The notes: a model not told the origin generated them from the sequence alone. 64,000 bases of DNA from Psococerastis gibbosa (GCA_963971405.1 OZ020492.1:19932204-19996203); one strand, 5' to 3'. Shown: positions 1-10,916, counted from the first letter of the stretch. Made by a program: numbers and translations.

Positions 1-213
1 AAGTATTTCAGTCACGTCAGTTCTCTATTAGTACACACAATAATTCACACTGGGGAAAAGCCTTTCGTCTGTACAATCTGCCCGAGGTCTTTTTGTCGTA
101 ATGACTATTTAATGGTTCACATGAGAACTCACGAATGTGAAACGACTAAAGCAAAACCTTCAGCATGGACGTACGAGATGTTAGAAACTCAAGAAAAAAA
201 AGCCAAAGACTAA
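1..213 (+). CDS. C2H2 zinc-finger terminal exon, unit A, 5' end outside window
   Basis: Frame 1 is open from the first base to TAA at 211-213 (70 residues). It holds the end of one finger (KYFSHVSSLLVHTIIH), a TGEKP linker, and one complete finger with C-x2-C and H-x3-H (FVCTICPRSF ... MVHMRTH). C2H2 fingers of this type usually bind DNA in the nucleus. In units B and C the exon stops right after the last finger (ACT CAC GAA TGA). Here two extra bases (GAATGTGA) abolish that stop and add about 24 lysine-rich residues. It could be a functional paralogue with a new tail or a decayed copy. The start lies outside the window. Confidence 0.85.
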   Translation, partial: KYFSHVSSLLVHTIIHTGEKPFVCTICPRSFCRNDYLMVHMRTHECETTKAKPSAWTYEMLETQEKKAKD

Positions 214-500
214 CTCATTGATTGCATGGTAATGAACTGAAGACCTATCGACAAAAGAAGTTTCACCCTTCCCTGCGGTCGCATCAGCGCTATCCAGCAG
301 CCCATACGTCGATAACTTGACCATATAGATTTCTAGAAATTCAGCATACTCTTATTTCTCATTATCTTTCAACTTATGTACCTTTTGTATTTTTCGTATA
401 TTTTATGCAAGTATTTTATGTATTTCCTATTCCCATTCTCTCCATTCCTGATTGAGGTACTAGTCAATATTGGCTACCAATGACAATTAAAAGAAAGGAT
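214..500 (+). other. 3' UTR of unit A zinc-finger exon
   Basis: It matches the sequence downstream of units B (9272-9790) and C (19011-19380), including the shared stretch around 256-320. It ends near an ATTAAA poly(A)-signal variant at 486-491, which unit B also has at 9763-9768. Assignment as 3' UTR is inferred from position and paralogue conservation. Confidence 0.5.
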
Positions 501-1175
501 TGGAAGATCTTGGTGTAGAAAATATATTACAATACATTTTGTGTTGACTAGGATAGGTAGCCTAAAATTAACGACTTCTTTTAATTTTTTCAAGTAACTG
601 CAGTTATAATGGGCTTATTGACCCTATACAGCATATCTTAACCAAAAAGTTATGTAATTTGTATCTTATCAAACTTATATTGGAAGCGTTATAATATTGT
701 TATTTTACCGTATACTAATTTCAGTGAGTATATGCTTACTTCCCTTATCGTGTGCATTTTAGCAATATGATTCATAACATTTAGTGTAATTTAATTTTCT
801 ACATTTATATCTAACTAAACTGTAATGGATATTAAAAATTAGTCGAGACAGTGATGTGGCATTTTCATTATTATTTTTCTTTGATGATAGTAGCCTACGT
901 CTGTGGGGGCCCAAATGAAATTAAGGCTAATTACGGTCCTACAATGTGGATTTCCTATTTTTGTCGATCCTCGCACCTACAGGTGAGAAATATTGGAAAG
1001 TTTTCACTGGGTCCAGGTCAACCGAGGCTAGGTTTCGGGCCAAGGCACCCGAGCCTGATTTCCTTGACTTTTGAGTATTTTCCCAGACTATGCACTGTGG
1101 TGTAACGGTCAATCATCATATGTAATTGAGGAAAAATTGGTGTAACTTTTCGCAACTAAATGAATTCAGTTCTGT
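501..1175. other. Noncoding spacer; 890-1175 duplicated near unit C
   Basis: I see no gene. The block 890-1175 (starting near GTGGGGGCCCAAATGA) recurs at 17952-18250, upstream of the unit C finger exon. This is part of the evidence that the locus grew by segmental duplication. Confidence 0.6.
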
Positions 1176-1265
1176 ATGGCCCGGGGCCGCCTGCTTTCAA
1201 TGCCCTCCGAAGCATGGCCAGAAAATGTAGCAAAAGTGTAAGTAGAATCAACAGCCTTGCGGTTT
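1176..1265 (-). mobile_element. tRNA-derived SINE fragment
   Basis: The reverse complement carries the SINE body motif TGGCCATGCTTCGGAGGGCA followed by GCAGGCGGCCCCGGGCC. Other copies lie at 22045, 43457 and 59172. The head is truncated. Confidence 0.6.
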
Positions 1266-1271
1266 TATCAA

Positions 1272-1448
1272 AATGTCTGTCTGTCTATCTGTTCGTCGAT
1301 TTGTCGGAAAGCAGCGCATTGTATGTGAAATGAAATTTATCTAGTAAGTTAGGTTTAAAAAATCATGCCTTAGGAAAAAATGGTTTTAACTTTGGCTAAC
1401 TCAATTTTGTGGGGCTTATTCTCAAGAAACTAAAAAATATATTTCTAA
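1272..1448 (-). repeat. Fragment of 0.9-kb repeat family F1, inverted
   Basis: This is the reverse-oriented middle of the F1 repeat (GTCTGTCTGTC tract, TCAATTTTGTGGGG segment). It directly abuts the forward F1 copy at 1451. Confidence 0.65.
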
Positions 1449-1450
1449 AA

Positions 1451-2765
1451 GAACCGGTCCGAGTTTACTCGAACATGCTTTCCAATTTATCAATTAGTAG
1501 ATAGAGAAAATTAGTAATTTCATGGTAAATAATTTTCCAGTGGTTAAATTTCCGATGTCTCGGGGGGAGGGGGGGGGGGGGTTGTCCACCTGACGTCACT
1601 GGAAGTGAGGTAACACCACAGTCATAATGGCAGGGCGCGCAATGCATTTGAGCGTGAATTTTCTATCATTTTTTCAAAAAAAAAGTTTTTCCACAAAATT
1701 AAATAGTTTTTTGGGAAAGCAACCTGCCCGGTTTCGTTACTCAACTTAACACCTAAAACATGCCTGAAGGTAGAAATCATCGATAGAAAGAAATTATTTT
1801 TTAGTCATTTTTCATTAAAATATAGTTATTTTTATTTTTTTGCCCCCAGAAGCAAACTACCACGAGGCAAGCGACCCCCCGCATTTTATTAACATTAATA
1901 ACGACTACTATAGGGGTCTTCACAGTGTTCGTGTTATCGAGTTATACCTAGTTAAGTGTGTTATATCAAGTTAAGTTAACACACCGATAACCCGATAACC
2001 AACTAACCAGCGTGCTATCCTAAACCCACTTCAAAGTTGGTTAACGTGTTATTTACCTTGCTATAGCTCAGGTTTGACCGCCGCCATATTTGTTTTTATC
2101 GATTGATTTGAAACACGCGTTTAAAATTTTGTAGTATTTAAATTTATTTGTATAATCTATTATCACAAGCAATTACCGCAAATACTTAAAATTATAATAA
2201 CCAAAATTGAACAAAAAATATAAACAAATGTGGCACTAGAATAGAGTTCTGCCACTTTCTTTAAACCCGTGCCACGAACGTCTGACTACTACCACGTTGT
2301 TTACTCTGTCGATATAGCATGATAACTCACTCCCGAGGTCCACTCACGATTGTGTGTTAACTTGAATAGCACATCTAACTCGATAACACGAACACTGTGA
2401 AGACCCCTTATATGTGTGAATTTAAAAGAAATCGTTGGAGCCGATTTTGAGAAATAATTTTTTTAGACGTTTTTTTGGAGTTGTTTGAGAATAAAACCCC
2501 CCAAATTGAGTTAGCCCAAAATATAAAAAATGGTCCAGAGGTATGATTTTTGTGAACCTACAAGATAGATTTCATCAAAATAGACAGAGTAGTTTGCCTG
2601 AAAATCGATGAACAGACAGAGTGACAGACATACAGACATTTCGTAAAAACCACTTTTTTGGGTTCCTGGTACCTGAAAACGTTTAAATCCGTTGAAATCT
2701 CGGAATCAACAATTTCGACTATCACAAAACTTTTCTTATACTACGTATAAATTGGAAAGCAAAAA
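1451..2765 (+). repeat. F1 repeat copy 1, interrupted by a MITE
   Basis: The F1 family starts with GAACCGGTCCGAGTTTACTC and ends near ACGTATAAATTGGAAAGC. Inside are a poly-G run, GTCCACCTGACGTCA, GGGAAAGCAACCTG and a GACAGACAGA tract. Related copies lie near 11.3, 13.9, 14.8, 52.9 and 62 kb. The full-length copy (52935-53825) has inverted termini and no long ORF, so F1 is probably a non-autonomous DNA transposon. This copy is split by the MITE at 1912-2408. Confidence 0.8.
1912..2408. mobile_element. 497-bp MITE with perfect 33-bp inverted repeats
   Basis: Both ends read AGGGGTCTTCACAGTGTTCG inward, and the match extends to 33 bp without mismatch. The flanks carry a 3-bp duplication TAT (1909-1911 and 2409-2411). 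It lies inside F1; uninterrupted F1 copies (for example 11600-11620) show the empty site. There is no ORF of note. The 3-bp duplication suggests a PIF/Harbinger-like mover, which is inference. Confidence 0.9.
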
Positions 2766-3920
2766 CTGCAACAAACTATTGCTTTTAAATGCATAAACCA
2801 CCTGTTCTAGCGGGAAGACACGACATGCTCTATATACTAGTGATGTCGTATAGCACTGTATCTTTGTCTTGGGACGTTTGACTTCGTCCTTCAGTCTCGG
2901 CTCCACTGCGGGGCCATGGGGTATTGTCCCGTACGGCGGATTCCTCTTCGCCGGGGGCTAGTCCACGTGTTCGCCGTGCACTGCATGTCCACTATGACCG
3001 CTACCGATCTAAATTAAATTGGCTTGGAAATCTTTTATTCACCAATCCATTGACATCACCGTCCCTTAGCGCATTGCTACATCTTCTAGTCTGCTCACAA
3101 GTCCCAATGCTTACTATTGTTGATTGAATAGTATAAACAAGAATGCGTTATAGGGGACGGAGATTTAACTGATCGGTAAACAATTTGTTTTAAGCCTTCT
3201 TTGACTCAACCTGAGAGTGTTCATGCTACCTACTGTAACATCAAAATTGCTGCCATGTGATTATTCCGCAGTGTGATAGTATAGTGTGTTCTATATTGTG
3301 ATAAGTGCATGTTTTTGTCACTGGGGAGTTGCAGTAAAGACTTTTCCATAGCGTTGCAGTATACTTATGCTTTATTGGTGCTTTACGTATATGTATGCAT
3401 ACGTCACACGCTCTTTTCTATAAGGATATGCATTAATAATATCGGGTTCAACTATGGGACTCTGCCTGTTTTTAAGAGGGTGGATGGGTGGTCTACTCAT
3501 CTTCTTATAAGAAGATGTAAATTTACAGGTTGTAGCCTTTTTGCGAATATCCTATCATGAGGCCATTCCCATATACATATATGCGGGAATGGAACGCGGA
3601 ATCGCTTAATTTCAAACCATCGTTTGTGTACAAAATTCTTGAAATACCAATCTAACTTAACCGAAGATCTTTTGAAAGCTTTGGATGGGAAAACATGATA
3701 AGTATAGTATATTTCTACAGCAAATTAGTAATATGTTTGGCCTGCCTAATTCTTTTAGAAGTTGTCAAACTTCGAAAAATTCATTAGTACATAAGTTATA
3801 GCCTATTATTTTATATTTAAATGTAGCATATTTAGGCAATTAAAAAGTAAATTATAACCGTATAATTAATAATACAAGCTAAAATTTAAATTTCAAAAGT
3901 GATTTTCGAAAAATTAAAAT
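2766..3920. other. Upstream flank of unit B, no gene recognised
   Basis: A GC-rich patch near 2870-3005 has a short open frame I do not recognise. The stretch 3205-3290 (GAGAGTGTTCATGCTA, GATTATTCCGCAGTGTGATA) recurs at 59397-59470 upstream of the second exon 1. It is therefore shared 5' flank of the gene family and may hold regulatory sequence. Confidence 0.5.
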
Positions 3921-3923
3921 TAT

Positions 3924-3990
3924 GGGGGAGGGGGTGGGCGGGGCCTTGGTCCGGGCCTATAAAACGGGCTGATTTTGGGACCTGCTTACC
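3924..3990 (+). promoter_or_regulatory. Candidate core promoter of unit B: GC box plus TATA box
   Basis: A GC box (GGGTGGGCGGGGCC, about 3932-3945) is followed by TATAAAA at 3958-3964. That lies about 85 bp upstream of the ATG at 4049 and leaves room for a start site near 3990. The corresponding region before the second exon 1 (about 59766) has an AATAAAA remnant in an AT-rich setting, so only unit B keeps a good TATA box. Confidence 0.5.
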
Positions 3991-4048
3991 AGTGTTCCAC
4001 TAATTTTCTGTGAGTGTTCTTGTGCTGATTAGTACCTACTTGATTCTA

Positions 4049-4099
4049 ATGGAGTTCAGCTCTTTGGACGTGATGGACGTCACCGATTTCCCATATTTG
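4049..4099 (+). CDS. Zinc-finger gene unit B, exon 1
   Basis: It encodes 17 residues (MEFSSLDVMDVTDFPYL) and ends TTG|GTATGT, a good 5' splice site, in phase 0. The ATG at 4049 is preferred because the paralogous exon at 59858-59908 has an ATG at the same distance from the same donor (17 codons). An upstream in-frame ATG at 4010 is possible. The peptide is acidic and hydrophobic, with no domain I recognise. A TATA box lies about 90 bp upstream. Joining to exon 2 (starting GCA CCC) keeps the frame. Confidence 0.65.
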
Positions 4100-4787
4100 G
4101 TATGTACAACTCTTTTATTTTCCAAATTCCAAAAACTAAGGGAGGCACATACACATAGTGCAAATGATGTCCATACATTTGACCTAATTTAGGGCTATTG
4201 CTTTGTAATTTAGAAAGAATAAATATATACTGAAAAAGAAATCTAAATTTATAAGTAATCAATAAATAACAACTAAGTTAAAACTCAGCCATGTTTAACC
4301 CAAGTTAACTGTCATTGTCAGTAGTCCCAGTATAGCCTAGGCTTCGTCAATGCAAATAATAAGCTTTATAAAAGGTTATAGACCTAAAAGTAATTTAATA
4401 ATAACTTCTACGGTACAATCAAAGTTTCTTGTTGTCATTGTAACATATTTTCGTAATTTGGTTTTCCTTAAATTATTTTTGCAGTCTACGGTTTGACATG
4501 TAATTCGTAATAGTGGGCCGAATTTCATTTTTTTCTTTCTTTCTTACCTTCTTTATTTTATGATAGTCTTCTATTGTCGCCTGTTCTATACCTGCCTACA
4601 GCAGTATAACAGATGTTGTTAGGGGTTTTCGAAAACTAAATCTCCAGTCCTCGTTCAGCAATGGTGTATTAGGCTTATAGTCAACAGTGAGATAATTTCA
4701 ATGAAGAATTTTAGAAGCGAAGTTGAACAGTATTAGAAATAATACAATAACATCAATATGTAGTCAAGGCCCATTAAAAAATTACGT
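4100..4787 (+). other. Intron 1 of unit B, first part
   Basis: Unique AT-rich sequence. Around 4260-4370 (TGTCATTGTCAGTAGTCCCAG, CTTCGTCAAT) it is paralogous to 60240-60330, so the duplication covers promoter, exon 1 and the start of intron 1. Confidence 0.5.
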
Positions 4788-5085
4788 CTTATAAACCAAA
4801 CTGTAAAGTATTTATCATAAGTCAGGAAATGTAGGGGTAGAAACTCCGACTTTAACTCGAAAGGTTGTTGGTTTGAGTCCCACACCAATATACCAAACCA
4901 ACAACCAAACTGTAAAGTGTTTATCATAAGTCAGGAAATGTAGGGGTAAAAACTCCGACTTTAACTCGAAAGGTTGTTGGTTTGAGTCCCACACAAGCTA
5001 CATTTTATGGCTTTGCTTCGGATGGCGTGTGAAGCAAGCGGTCCCGAGCCTTCCTAGTTGAGTTAGGATTGAAGTAATGGAATTC
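4788..5085 (+). mobile_element. tRNA-derived SINE with tandemly duplicated head
   Basis: Two head copies (about 4792-4886 and 4908-5000) each carry the Pol III B-box-like GGTTTGAGTCCCACAC. Only the second is followed by the SINE body (GCTTCGGATGGCGTGTGAAG, GGTCCCGAGCCTTCC). It sits in intron 1 of unit B. Confidence 0.75.
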
Positions 5086-5360
5086 TATAATTTCAGATCT
5101 AGCAGTTGGCTGTACTGATTGGACGGTCTGCACGTTGCTGCAAGTCAAGGGTAGGATAACAACAAAAATTACATGTGTTATATTTTTTTATAATTCTGTT
5201 AGAAAAGTTTTAACGCATTAGTCTTCTAATTCAGACAATTTGACGATTTTCCCTTCAACCAGTTATGTATATGTACTCCCTCCCATTCTAGTATCACGAA
5301 CAACCTAATCGCACAGTGTTTTATTATTTGTTAATTAACTTTTTTCTCTAATTATTTCAG

Positions 5361-5476
5361 GCACCCAGAGCTTCCACTCCGATAGACGACCTACTAGATG
5401 TCCTTGAAGATCCCCAAGACCCCAGATACAGCTATGGGTTGGAGAGTTTCTGTGCCCACACACATGGACTGCGTCG
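5361..5476 (+). CDS. Zinc-finger gene unit B, exon 2
   Basis: The acceptor AATTATTTCAG ends at 5360 and the donor CGTCG|GTAAGT follows 5476. In the phase set by exon 1 the 116 bases are fully open and encode 38 residues (APRASTPIDDLLDVLEDPQD ... AHTHGLR) plus two bases. They end in phase 2, which exon 3 completes (CG+G = Arg). The N-terminal half is acidic (DDLLDVLED). I do not recognise a named domain such as ZAD, BTB or SCAN. No second copy of this exon is visible in the window. Confidence 0.65.
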
Positions 5477-5520
5477 GTAAGTAAGCCACGCGCAATTGAG
5501 TCTTTTTTTTAAATTATTTT

Positions 5521-5850
5521 GTCTCCAATACCAAACTAGGAAGGGGCAAGCGACCTATTGCGTTTTGCATATATTTATTTATTTATTTATATTTATAATA
5601 ATAATTAATAATGTGAATTTAAAGAAAAGTTTGAGGCGTTACTTAGATTTTTTTTAAATCTCTTTGAGGGTAATTTTAACCCTAATTTACAGAAATGGTC
5701 TCGAAAATCAAACATAACAAAGTCCACATAGTATTTTGCCCACAAACTAACAACCAGACGAAGAAATTGTAAGACATTTTGCAAAAAATAGTTTTTCAAA
5801 GCTCGGAATAGAAACTTTCGACCATCGCCAAAGCTTTCCTTATAGGTACG
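5521..5850 (+). repeat. Diverged F1 repeat fragment, forward
   Basis: It contains the F1 landmarks GGGGCAAGCGACC, a degenerate middle, and TTCGACCATCGCCAAAGCTTTCCTTATA. It faces an inverted F1 fragment across the assembly gap, so the gap sits inside an inverted repeat. Confidence 0.6.
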
Positions 5851-5874
5851 TATGAATAGAAAAGAAGAAAACAG

Positions 5875-6074
5875 NNNNNNNNNNNNNNNNNNNNNNNNNN
5901 NNNNNNNNNNNNNNNNNNNNNNNNNNNNNNNNNNNNNNNNNNNNNNNNNNNNNNNNNNNNNNNNNNNNNNNNNNNNNNNNNNNNNNNNNNNNNNNNNNNN
6001 NNNNNNNNNNNNNNNNNNNNNNNNNNNNNNNNNNNNNNNNNNNNNNNNNNNNNNNNNNNNNNNNNNNNNNNNNN
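5875..6074. other. Assembly gap, exactly 200 N
   Basis: A round-number run of N separates forward and reverse F1 fragments within intron 2 of unit B. The true length is unknown. Open frames called across it are artefacts. Confidence 0.95.
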
Positions 6075-6300
6075 GCCCCTTGATAGGTTAATTCTGGGGG
6101 TAAAAAAATAAAAATATCCCAATTTTCATGAAAAATTACTAAAAAATAATTTTTCTGCGGAACCTTTCTATCGACGATTTTTACCTTCAGGTATGTTTTA
6201 GGTGTTCAATAGGGTAACAAAACCGGACAGGTTGCATTCCCGAAAAAACATTAAGTTTTGTGCAAAAAATTATTTTTTGAAGAAATTATGGAAAATTATA
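6075..6300 (-). repeat. F1 repeat fragment, reverse
   Basis: In reverse orientation it has the F1 landmarks CCCCCAGAA, TATCGACGATTTTTACCTTC and AAACCGGACAGGTTGC. It is the partner of the forward fragment at 5521-5850. Confidence 0.7.
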
Positions 6301-6309
6301 AATATATTC

Positions 6310-6660
6310 CCGCCAAACTTATTACAGGCCAGAACATAAACTGTGCATGTGCAAACTGTATAGGTATTCTTCAAGTACACTAATCATTATGTAGTTGACC
6401 TTTGGTATCTAAAACAGCAGGTATGTAAATCGCAGTAGTAATGTGGTGTGGGGGGGGGGGGGCTTCAGGCAAATGGCATTATGTCAGGATATGCAGACTA
6501 GTTGTTCAAACGCTGACAGTCACCCGAATAGCCGTCGGTTCAAGTTCCACACTGGCTACATTTCCTGGTTGTGCTATAACTGCTTAGAAAGGCTTGTGAA
6601 GTAGGTAGTGCTGAGGCTTTTAGGTTGATTTTGAGCTAAAAATGTATGGTCCTTCTTCTC
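6310..6660 (+). mobile_element. Intron block with SINE head, triplicated in the window
   Basis: 6475-6660 holds a tRNA-like SINE head (B-box-like GGTTCAAGTTCC) and a body remnant. The whole block from CTGTGCATGTGCAAACTGT recurs at 12240-12620 and, more diverged, at 41060-41240. It always lies just upstream of an exon 3 copy. Confidence 0.6.
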
Positions 6661-6907
6661 GTCCTTCTTTTTCTTCTTCAAAACAAAACCATTGTAGTAG
6701 TTAGAAGAATATCACATTGAACATCACGCAGAAAACCAACATTGATATGGATACGGAGTGGGGTTGACGCAACGGAGACGCCGTTTTTGATAAACTATTC
6801 ATTCATTTAAATTAATCCAGTTTTATGAAGAAACCTGTACTGTATGAGCCCCATTATCTCCGTGACTTGTTATAAATAGTCTGACCTAATATATTGTGTC
6901 GTTTTAG

Positions 6908-7034
6908 GACAACTAAGGAAATGAGTGTAGATGTTAACCAACAGGAGACCCCAGCAGGGCATATATCTCCGCTGGATTTAACCACAAACCGTGTAACATG
7001 TGCTGACATAGATGCAGTGGGAACTTCTAAGCAG
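6908..7034 (+). CDS. Zinc-finger gene unit B, exon 3
   Basis: The acceptor GTCGTTTTAG ends at 6907 and the donor AAGCAG|GTATAC follows 7034. Taking two bases from exon 2, it reads Arg, then TTKE, then MSVDVNQQETPAGHIS ... DIDAVGTSKQ, and ends in phase 0. The finger exon at 8846 begins in phase 0 with Cys-Gly-Glu-Lys. The peptide is polar with no recognised domain. Full paralogues lie at 13150-13281 and 42421-42550, and a broken one at 12956-13003. Conservation of both splice sites and of the reading frame outside repeats supports a real coding exon. Confidence 0.7.
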
Positions 7035-8845
7035 GTATACTGTAATTTAATGACACTCTTGAGAACTCCTATTTGCAGATGGAAAAGATTTATGAGACTT
7101 TGATAAAAGTGTTCCGTTAAAATCGGACACTAAAGCAGCTATAATATTAATATTAAAGCCAAATGTAATAATCGTGCTATTAAGCATTATTGAAGGCCCC
7201 AGATAGGCGTAGATCGTCGATTTGAGTGCCACCAAGTCAAGTTTCTTCTAAATTTTTCAATTTTAGCTAAAGTTCAATAGAATGCAATTTCTCCACTTAC
7301 ACCTCCTAATATCAGAGTCAATCTGCTTTAATACGTTATTCGAGGAATTCGCTATAGTACTGAAATTAAAAGTAAGCATTTATTTTCTTAATATCGTACC
7401 ATTGTACTCCTCACCTGCAGAAAAATGTTGTAATGGGAGTTATGGGACACACTATTCTGCTGTAATAAGGTTTATCATTGGAGGGCGCTTATCCCCTCCC
7501 CTAGTATGGAGGGTGGAGAGGGGGGTGTTGAATTCCGCACCCAACACAAATGGTCTTGGGGGTAGGCCGCTCCCGTTTAACGAAACCAATTTGTTCCACA
7601 CAGATAAATATTAGGCTACATCCATGTAATCCAGTACCTATTTTTTTGTTACATGACGATTATGTTGTTTACATTTTGTCCCGTTCGGCGCCCCAAGGCG
7701 ATGATGCGCCCCCCCCCCTTTTACGACCCTGCTGGGTTCCTTTACCTTCATTTATTATTTATTTACTTACTTACCCGTGAGGACCTCTCGCCTGTCGCAC
7801 CAAGCCCCCCCAAAGCGCGCGATTCCCCGCTAACTCCCTCCATGTGTCGAAATGGATTTATTAGTTATTATTCACCTCCAATAACGTCTTTTGTTTAGAA
7901 GAATGATCAATCTTTTAAAAATATCTCCAGATAGCTTACAGTATTATAGAATTTCCATGTAGACTCACTACAAAGGATGCGAGCAAAATATGTCCGCTAA
8001 TTTGTTATTAATGTTCCACTATACACCTAAAAAGAGTTCATACAACAATAAATTTCTTATTTGGCCGGTCGGTTACTGGATATAGTGTATGCAGTATAGT
8101 TTAGCTGTTAAAATAAGTGCACTCCCATCAAGGCTATAGCCAGGATTTTTTTTTGGGGGGGGGGGCGGTTTCAGCAATTTCATTGGATAACACACAGTAG
8201 TTTTTATTTTTCCTCTCAAAACTCCCACAGTATTTTCAGCATATCACAGAATGATATTATCCATTATGGAAAACAGTCCAGAAATTAATATTCAAGCAGC
8301 AGAACTGAGAAATACAGCCTATTGCTTATTGCTATCGAAAATAAAGACAGAAAATATTTTAGAATGTATCAGGTATTTTACATTTTGAAAATTAAATTTA
8401 TAGCACTGACCCCTGATACATGCATATTAAGCAAAGATGGCCCCACCGTCAGCGCTATCGAGGGGTAAAAACGTTGCAATGTCATATTCGCTATGGGTTA
8501 AGTAAGTCTCCAATCGTTGATAAGAGGATAGGCGATGTCAATGCAATTAATTAATTAATCCGTTACATTGCTTGAATATAGAATAAATGACATAATGTAC
8601 GTTGTAGTTCCAGAAAAATTCAATAATAATAATTTCAAGGATAATGTATGAGAGTCTGGTATAATGCCACACCCGATAATGCCGTAATATGTAAGTCATC
8701 AGTATTATAAATGCCTTTATTTAAGAATGCAGTTACTACCACACCATACAAATTATCTTAGCATTTCAAATTTCACTGTGAAATATTTGACAATAATGTA
8801 TCATATAGTTAACTACAATACATTAATTCTCAGATTTCTTCATAG
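7035..8845 (+). other. Intron 3 of unit B
   Basis: 1.8 kb. A tRNA-like box (GTCGATTTGAGTGCC, about 7216-7232) recurs at the same intron position in unit D (42735-42765). Poly-C runs lie near 7709. One end of a hAT-like MITE (CAAGGCTATAGCCAGG plus poly-G) starts at 8129. The 3' part (8640-8845) is shared with units C and D. I see no exon. Confidence 0.5.
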
Positions 8846-9271
8846 TGTGGAGAAAAACCTTTCAAGTGTACAATCTGTACGAAGTGTTTCAGTCAAAGAA
8901 TTGATCGAGATAGGCACATGAGAATCCACACTGGAGAAAAACCTTTCACCTGCACAATCTGCACGAAGTGTTTCAGTCGAAGTTATGATCGAGATAGGCA
9001 CATGAGAATCCACACTGGAGAAAAACCTTTCAAGTGTACAATCTGCACGAAGTGTTTCAGACACGCCAGTTCTCTATTAGTACACACAAGAATCCATTCT
9101 GGAGAAAAACCTTTCACCTGCACAATCTGCTCGAAGAGTTTCCGTCAAAGTGCTGGTCTGATAATGCACACCAGAACCCATACTGGGGAAAAGTCTTTCG
9201 TCTGCGCGACCTGCTCTTGGTCTATTAATAAAAAAAGCAATTTAAAGGCTCACATGAGAACTCACGAATGA
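8846..9271 (+). CDS. Zinc-finger gene unit B, terminal exon with five C2H2 fingers
   Basis: The acceptor TTTCTTCATAG ends at 8845. The exon reads from TGT GGA GAA AAA to TGA at 9269-9271 (141 codons), in phase with exon 3. Five fingers follow C-x2-C-x12-H-x3-H with (T/S)GEKP linkers; the first three are CTICTKCF..., the fourth is CTICSKSF. In fingers 1 and 2 the usual helix leucine is replaced (DRDRH). Finger 5 has Ile in place of the core Phe (CSWSINKK) and may be weak. Contact positions differ between fingers and from units C and D, as expected for a diverging DNA-binding family. The product is probably a nuclear DNA-binding protein of about 240 residues with exons 1-3. An ATG-initiated version (8918) would lose finger 1, so I prefer the spliced model. 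Confidence 0.85.
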   Translation, partial: CGEKPFKCTICTKCFSQRIDRDRHMRIHTGEKPFTCTICTKCFSRSYDRDRHMRIHTGEKPFKCTICTKCFRHASSLLVHTRIHSGEKPFTCTICSKSFRQSAGLIMHTRTHTGEKSFVCATCSWSINKKSNLKAHMRTHE

Positions 9272-9790
9272 GCAAAGACTGGAACAAAACAGCAGCATGT
9301 ACGTAAGATCTGTTTGAAGCTTATTAGCAGAAGAAAAAAATCTAAAGAATGACTTATTGATTGCCTGATAAACTTAATAGATCACTTAAGAATTTATTAA
9401 CTCGTCTTTGCCAAGAAAAAACATGTAACGTGTGCGGAAACGGCAGAAGAAAGCAAACCCGTTACGTACGTCAATTTCACTGCGACGCCACTGATGGGGC
9501 AGCCCAGTGGACAACAGAAGTTTCACCCTTCCCTGTGGTCGCATCAGCGCTATCCAGCAGCCCATACGTCGATAACTTGATTTACAGTTTTCTGGCAATT
9601 CAGCATACTCTTATTCATATTGTATATACATTATCTTTTAAATTATGTACTTATTGTTTTTTTTGGAAGATTTATGCATGTATTTTATGTATTTCCTACT
9701 CCCATTCTCTTCGTTCCTGATTGAGGTATTAGTCAATATTGGCTACCAAAGTACCAATGACAATTAAAAGAAATCAGTGGAACGTCTTAT
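9272..9790 (+). other. 3' UTR of unit B
   Basis: It is conserved with unit A (214-500) and unit C (19011-19380), including GTTTCACCCTTCCCTG and CATCAGCGCTATCCAGCAGC. ATTAAA at 9763-9768 is the likely poly(A) signal. Small open frames here are not conserved in frame, so I treat the region as untranslated. Confidence 0.55.
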
Positions 9791-10916
9791 GGTAGAAAGT
9801 AGGCTATATAACAATAAATTATGTATTGACAGCGGCCTAGGATAGGCAACCTAAAAATTATTTATTATTAATTATTAAATTATTATAAAAAACTTCTCTT
9901 AATTTTTCCACTAATTGCAGTCAGAATGGGCTGATTTTCCCTATACAGCATATCTTAACCATAAAGTTAAGTAATTTGTGCCATAAATTTTGGTCACATT
10001 TAATTTCCTACATTTGTATCTTATTAAACTATATTGGATGCGGTATAATATTGTTATTTTAAACTAATTTTAGTCAGAATATGCATATTTTCTGTACACT
10101 GTATATCTGAACCAGCATTTTAGTGATATGTTTCATAACTTTTAGTCTCATTCCTTTCCTACATTTATGTGTTATTAAACTATAATGGATATTATATATT
10201 AATCCCGACAGTGATGTTGTATTTTCATTGTTCACTTTTACCCTGAACGCCTCAACGTCATTACTGTAGTAGGTGATTTTCCCCTTATCAATGGATTTAT
10301 GAAAATTCGGGAGTGATAGCTATTAGTCAGTATAGCCTACAAGTTTCGTCTGATCATGAAAAAGTTTGAGTTATATTGATAATAGGTGCAAGTAGCTGCG
10401 ATTAGGCCTAGACAAGTAGTGATACCTATCAAGGGCTATGGAAATTTGTAGAACCGTTCGAAATCAGCATTAGTGACTAGAGCATTCATCTAAGTACGGG
10501 AAGGCACAGGCTGTGGTGGATTTGGTGCAGGGGTGAGCACACCACCTTTGCAAGATGTGGACTGAAGTTCGATTCCCAGGTTTTTCATGTCTTCCTGTCT
10601 CTAATATAGAGGTTATATACAATGTCTAATAGGTACTTGATAATCGATCAATCATAGGAAATCATTTTCTTGGTCAAAACTATAGGTAAACATGTATTCA
10701 ATGACAGCTTTATGGTCTAAAACGACGCTTATTTGGATGTGCTGCATTAATAAAATAAAGGATATAATAAGTATAAAAAAAATAGTTATAATAACTTAAA
10801 ATCATTTTACTCTGCTTATACTAGTGCTTCGGGTACGGTATAGGAGCAAACCAATTTGAAAGCACCACTTTCTGTCCATCTGAATATATTTAAAATTCCT
10901 TAAAACTCCATTCAAT
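9791..10916. other. Spacer between units B and C
   Basis: No gene. 9840-10240 continues the downstream homology with unit A (541-850) and unit C (19450-19810). 10305-10650 is partly repeated at 15690-15880. Confidence 0.5.

Noticed and set aside
5796..6122. Open frames crossing the N gap
   Set aside because: They consist of undefined codons.
9361..9720. 119-residue frame after the unit B fingers
   Set aside because: The homologous region in units A and C is not open in the same frame; it fits 3' UTR.
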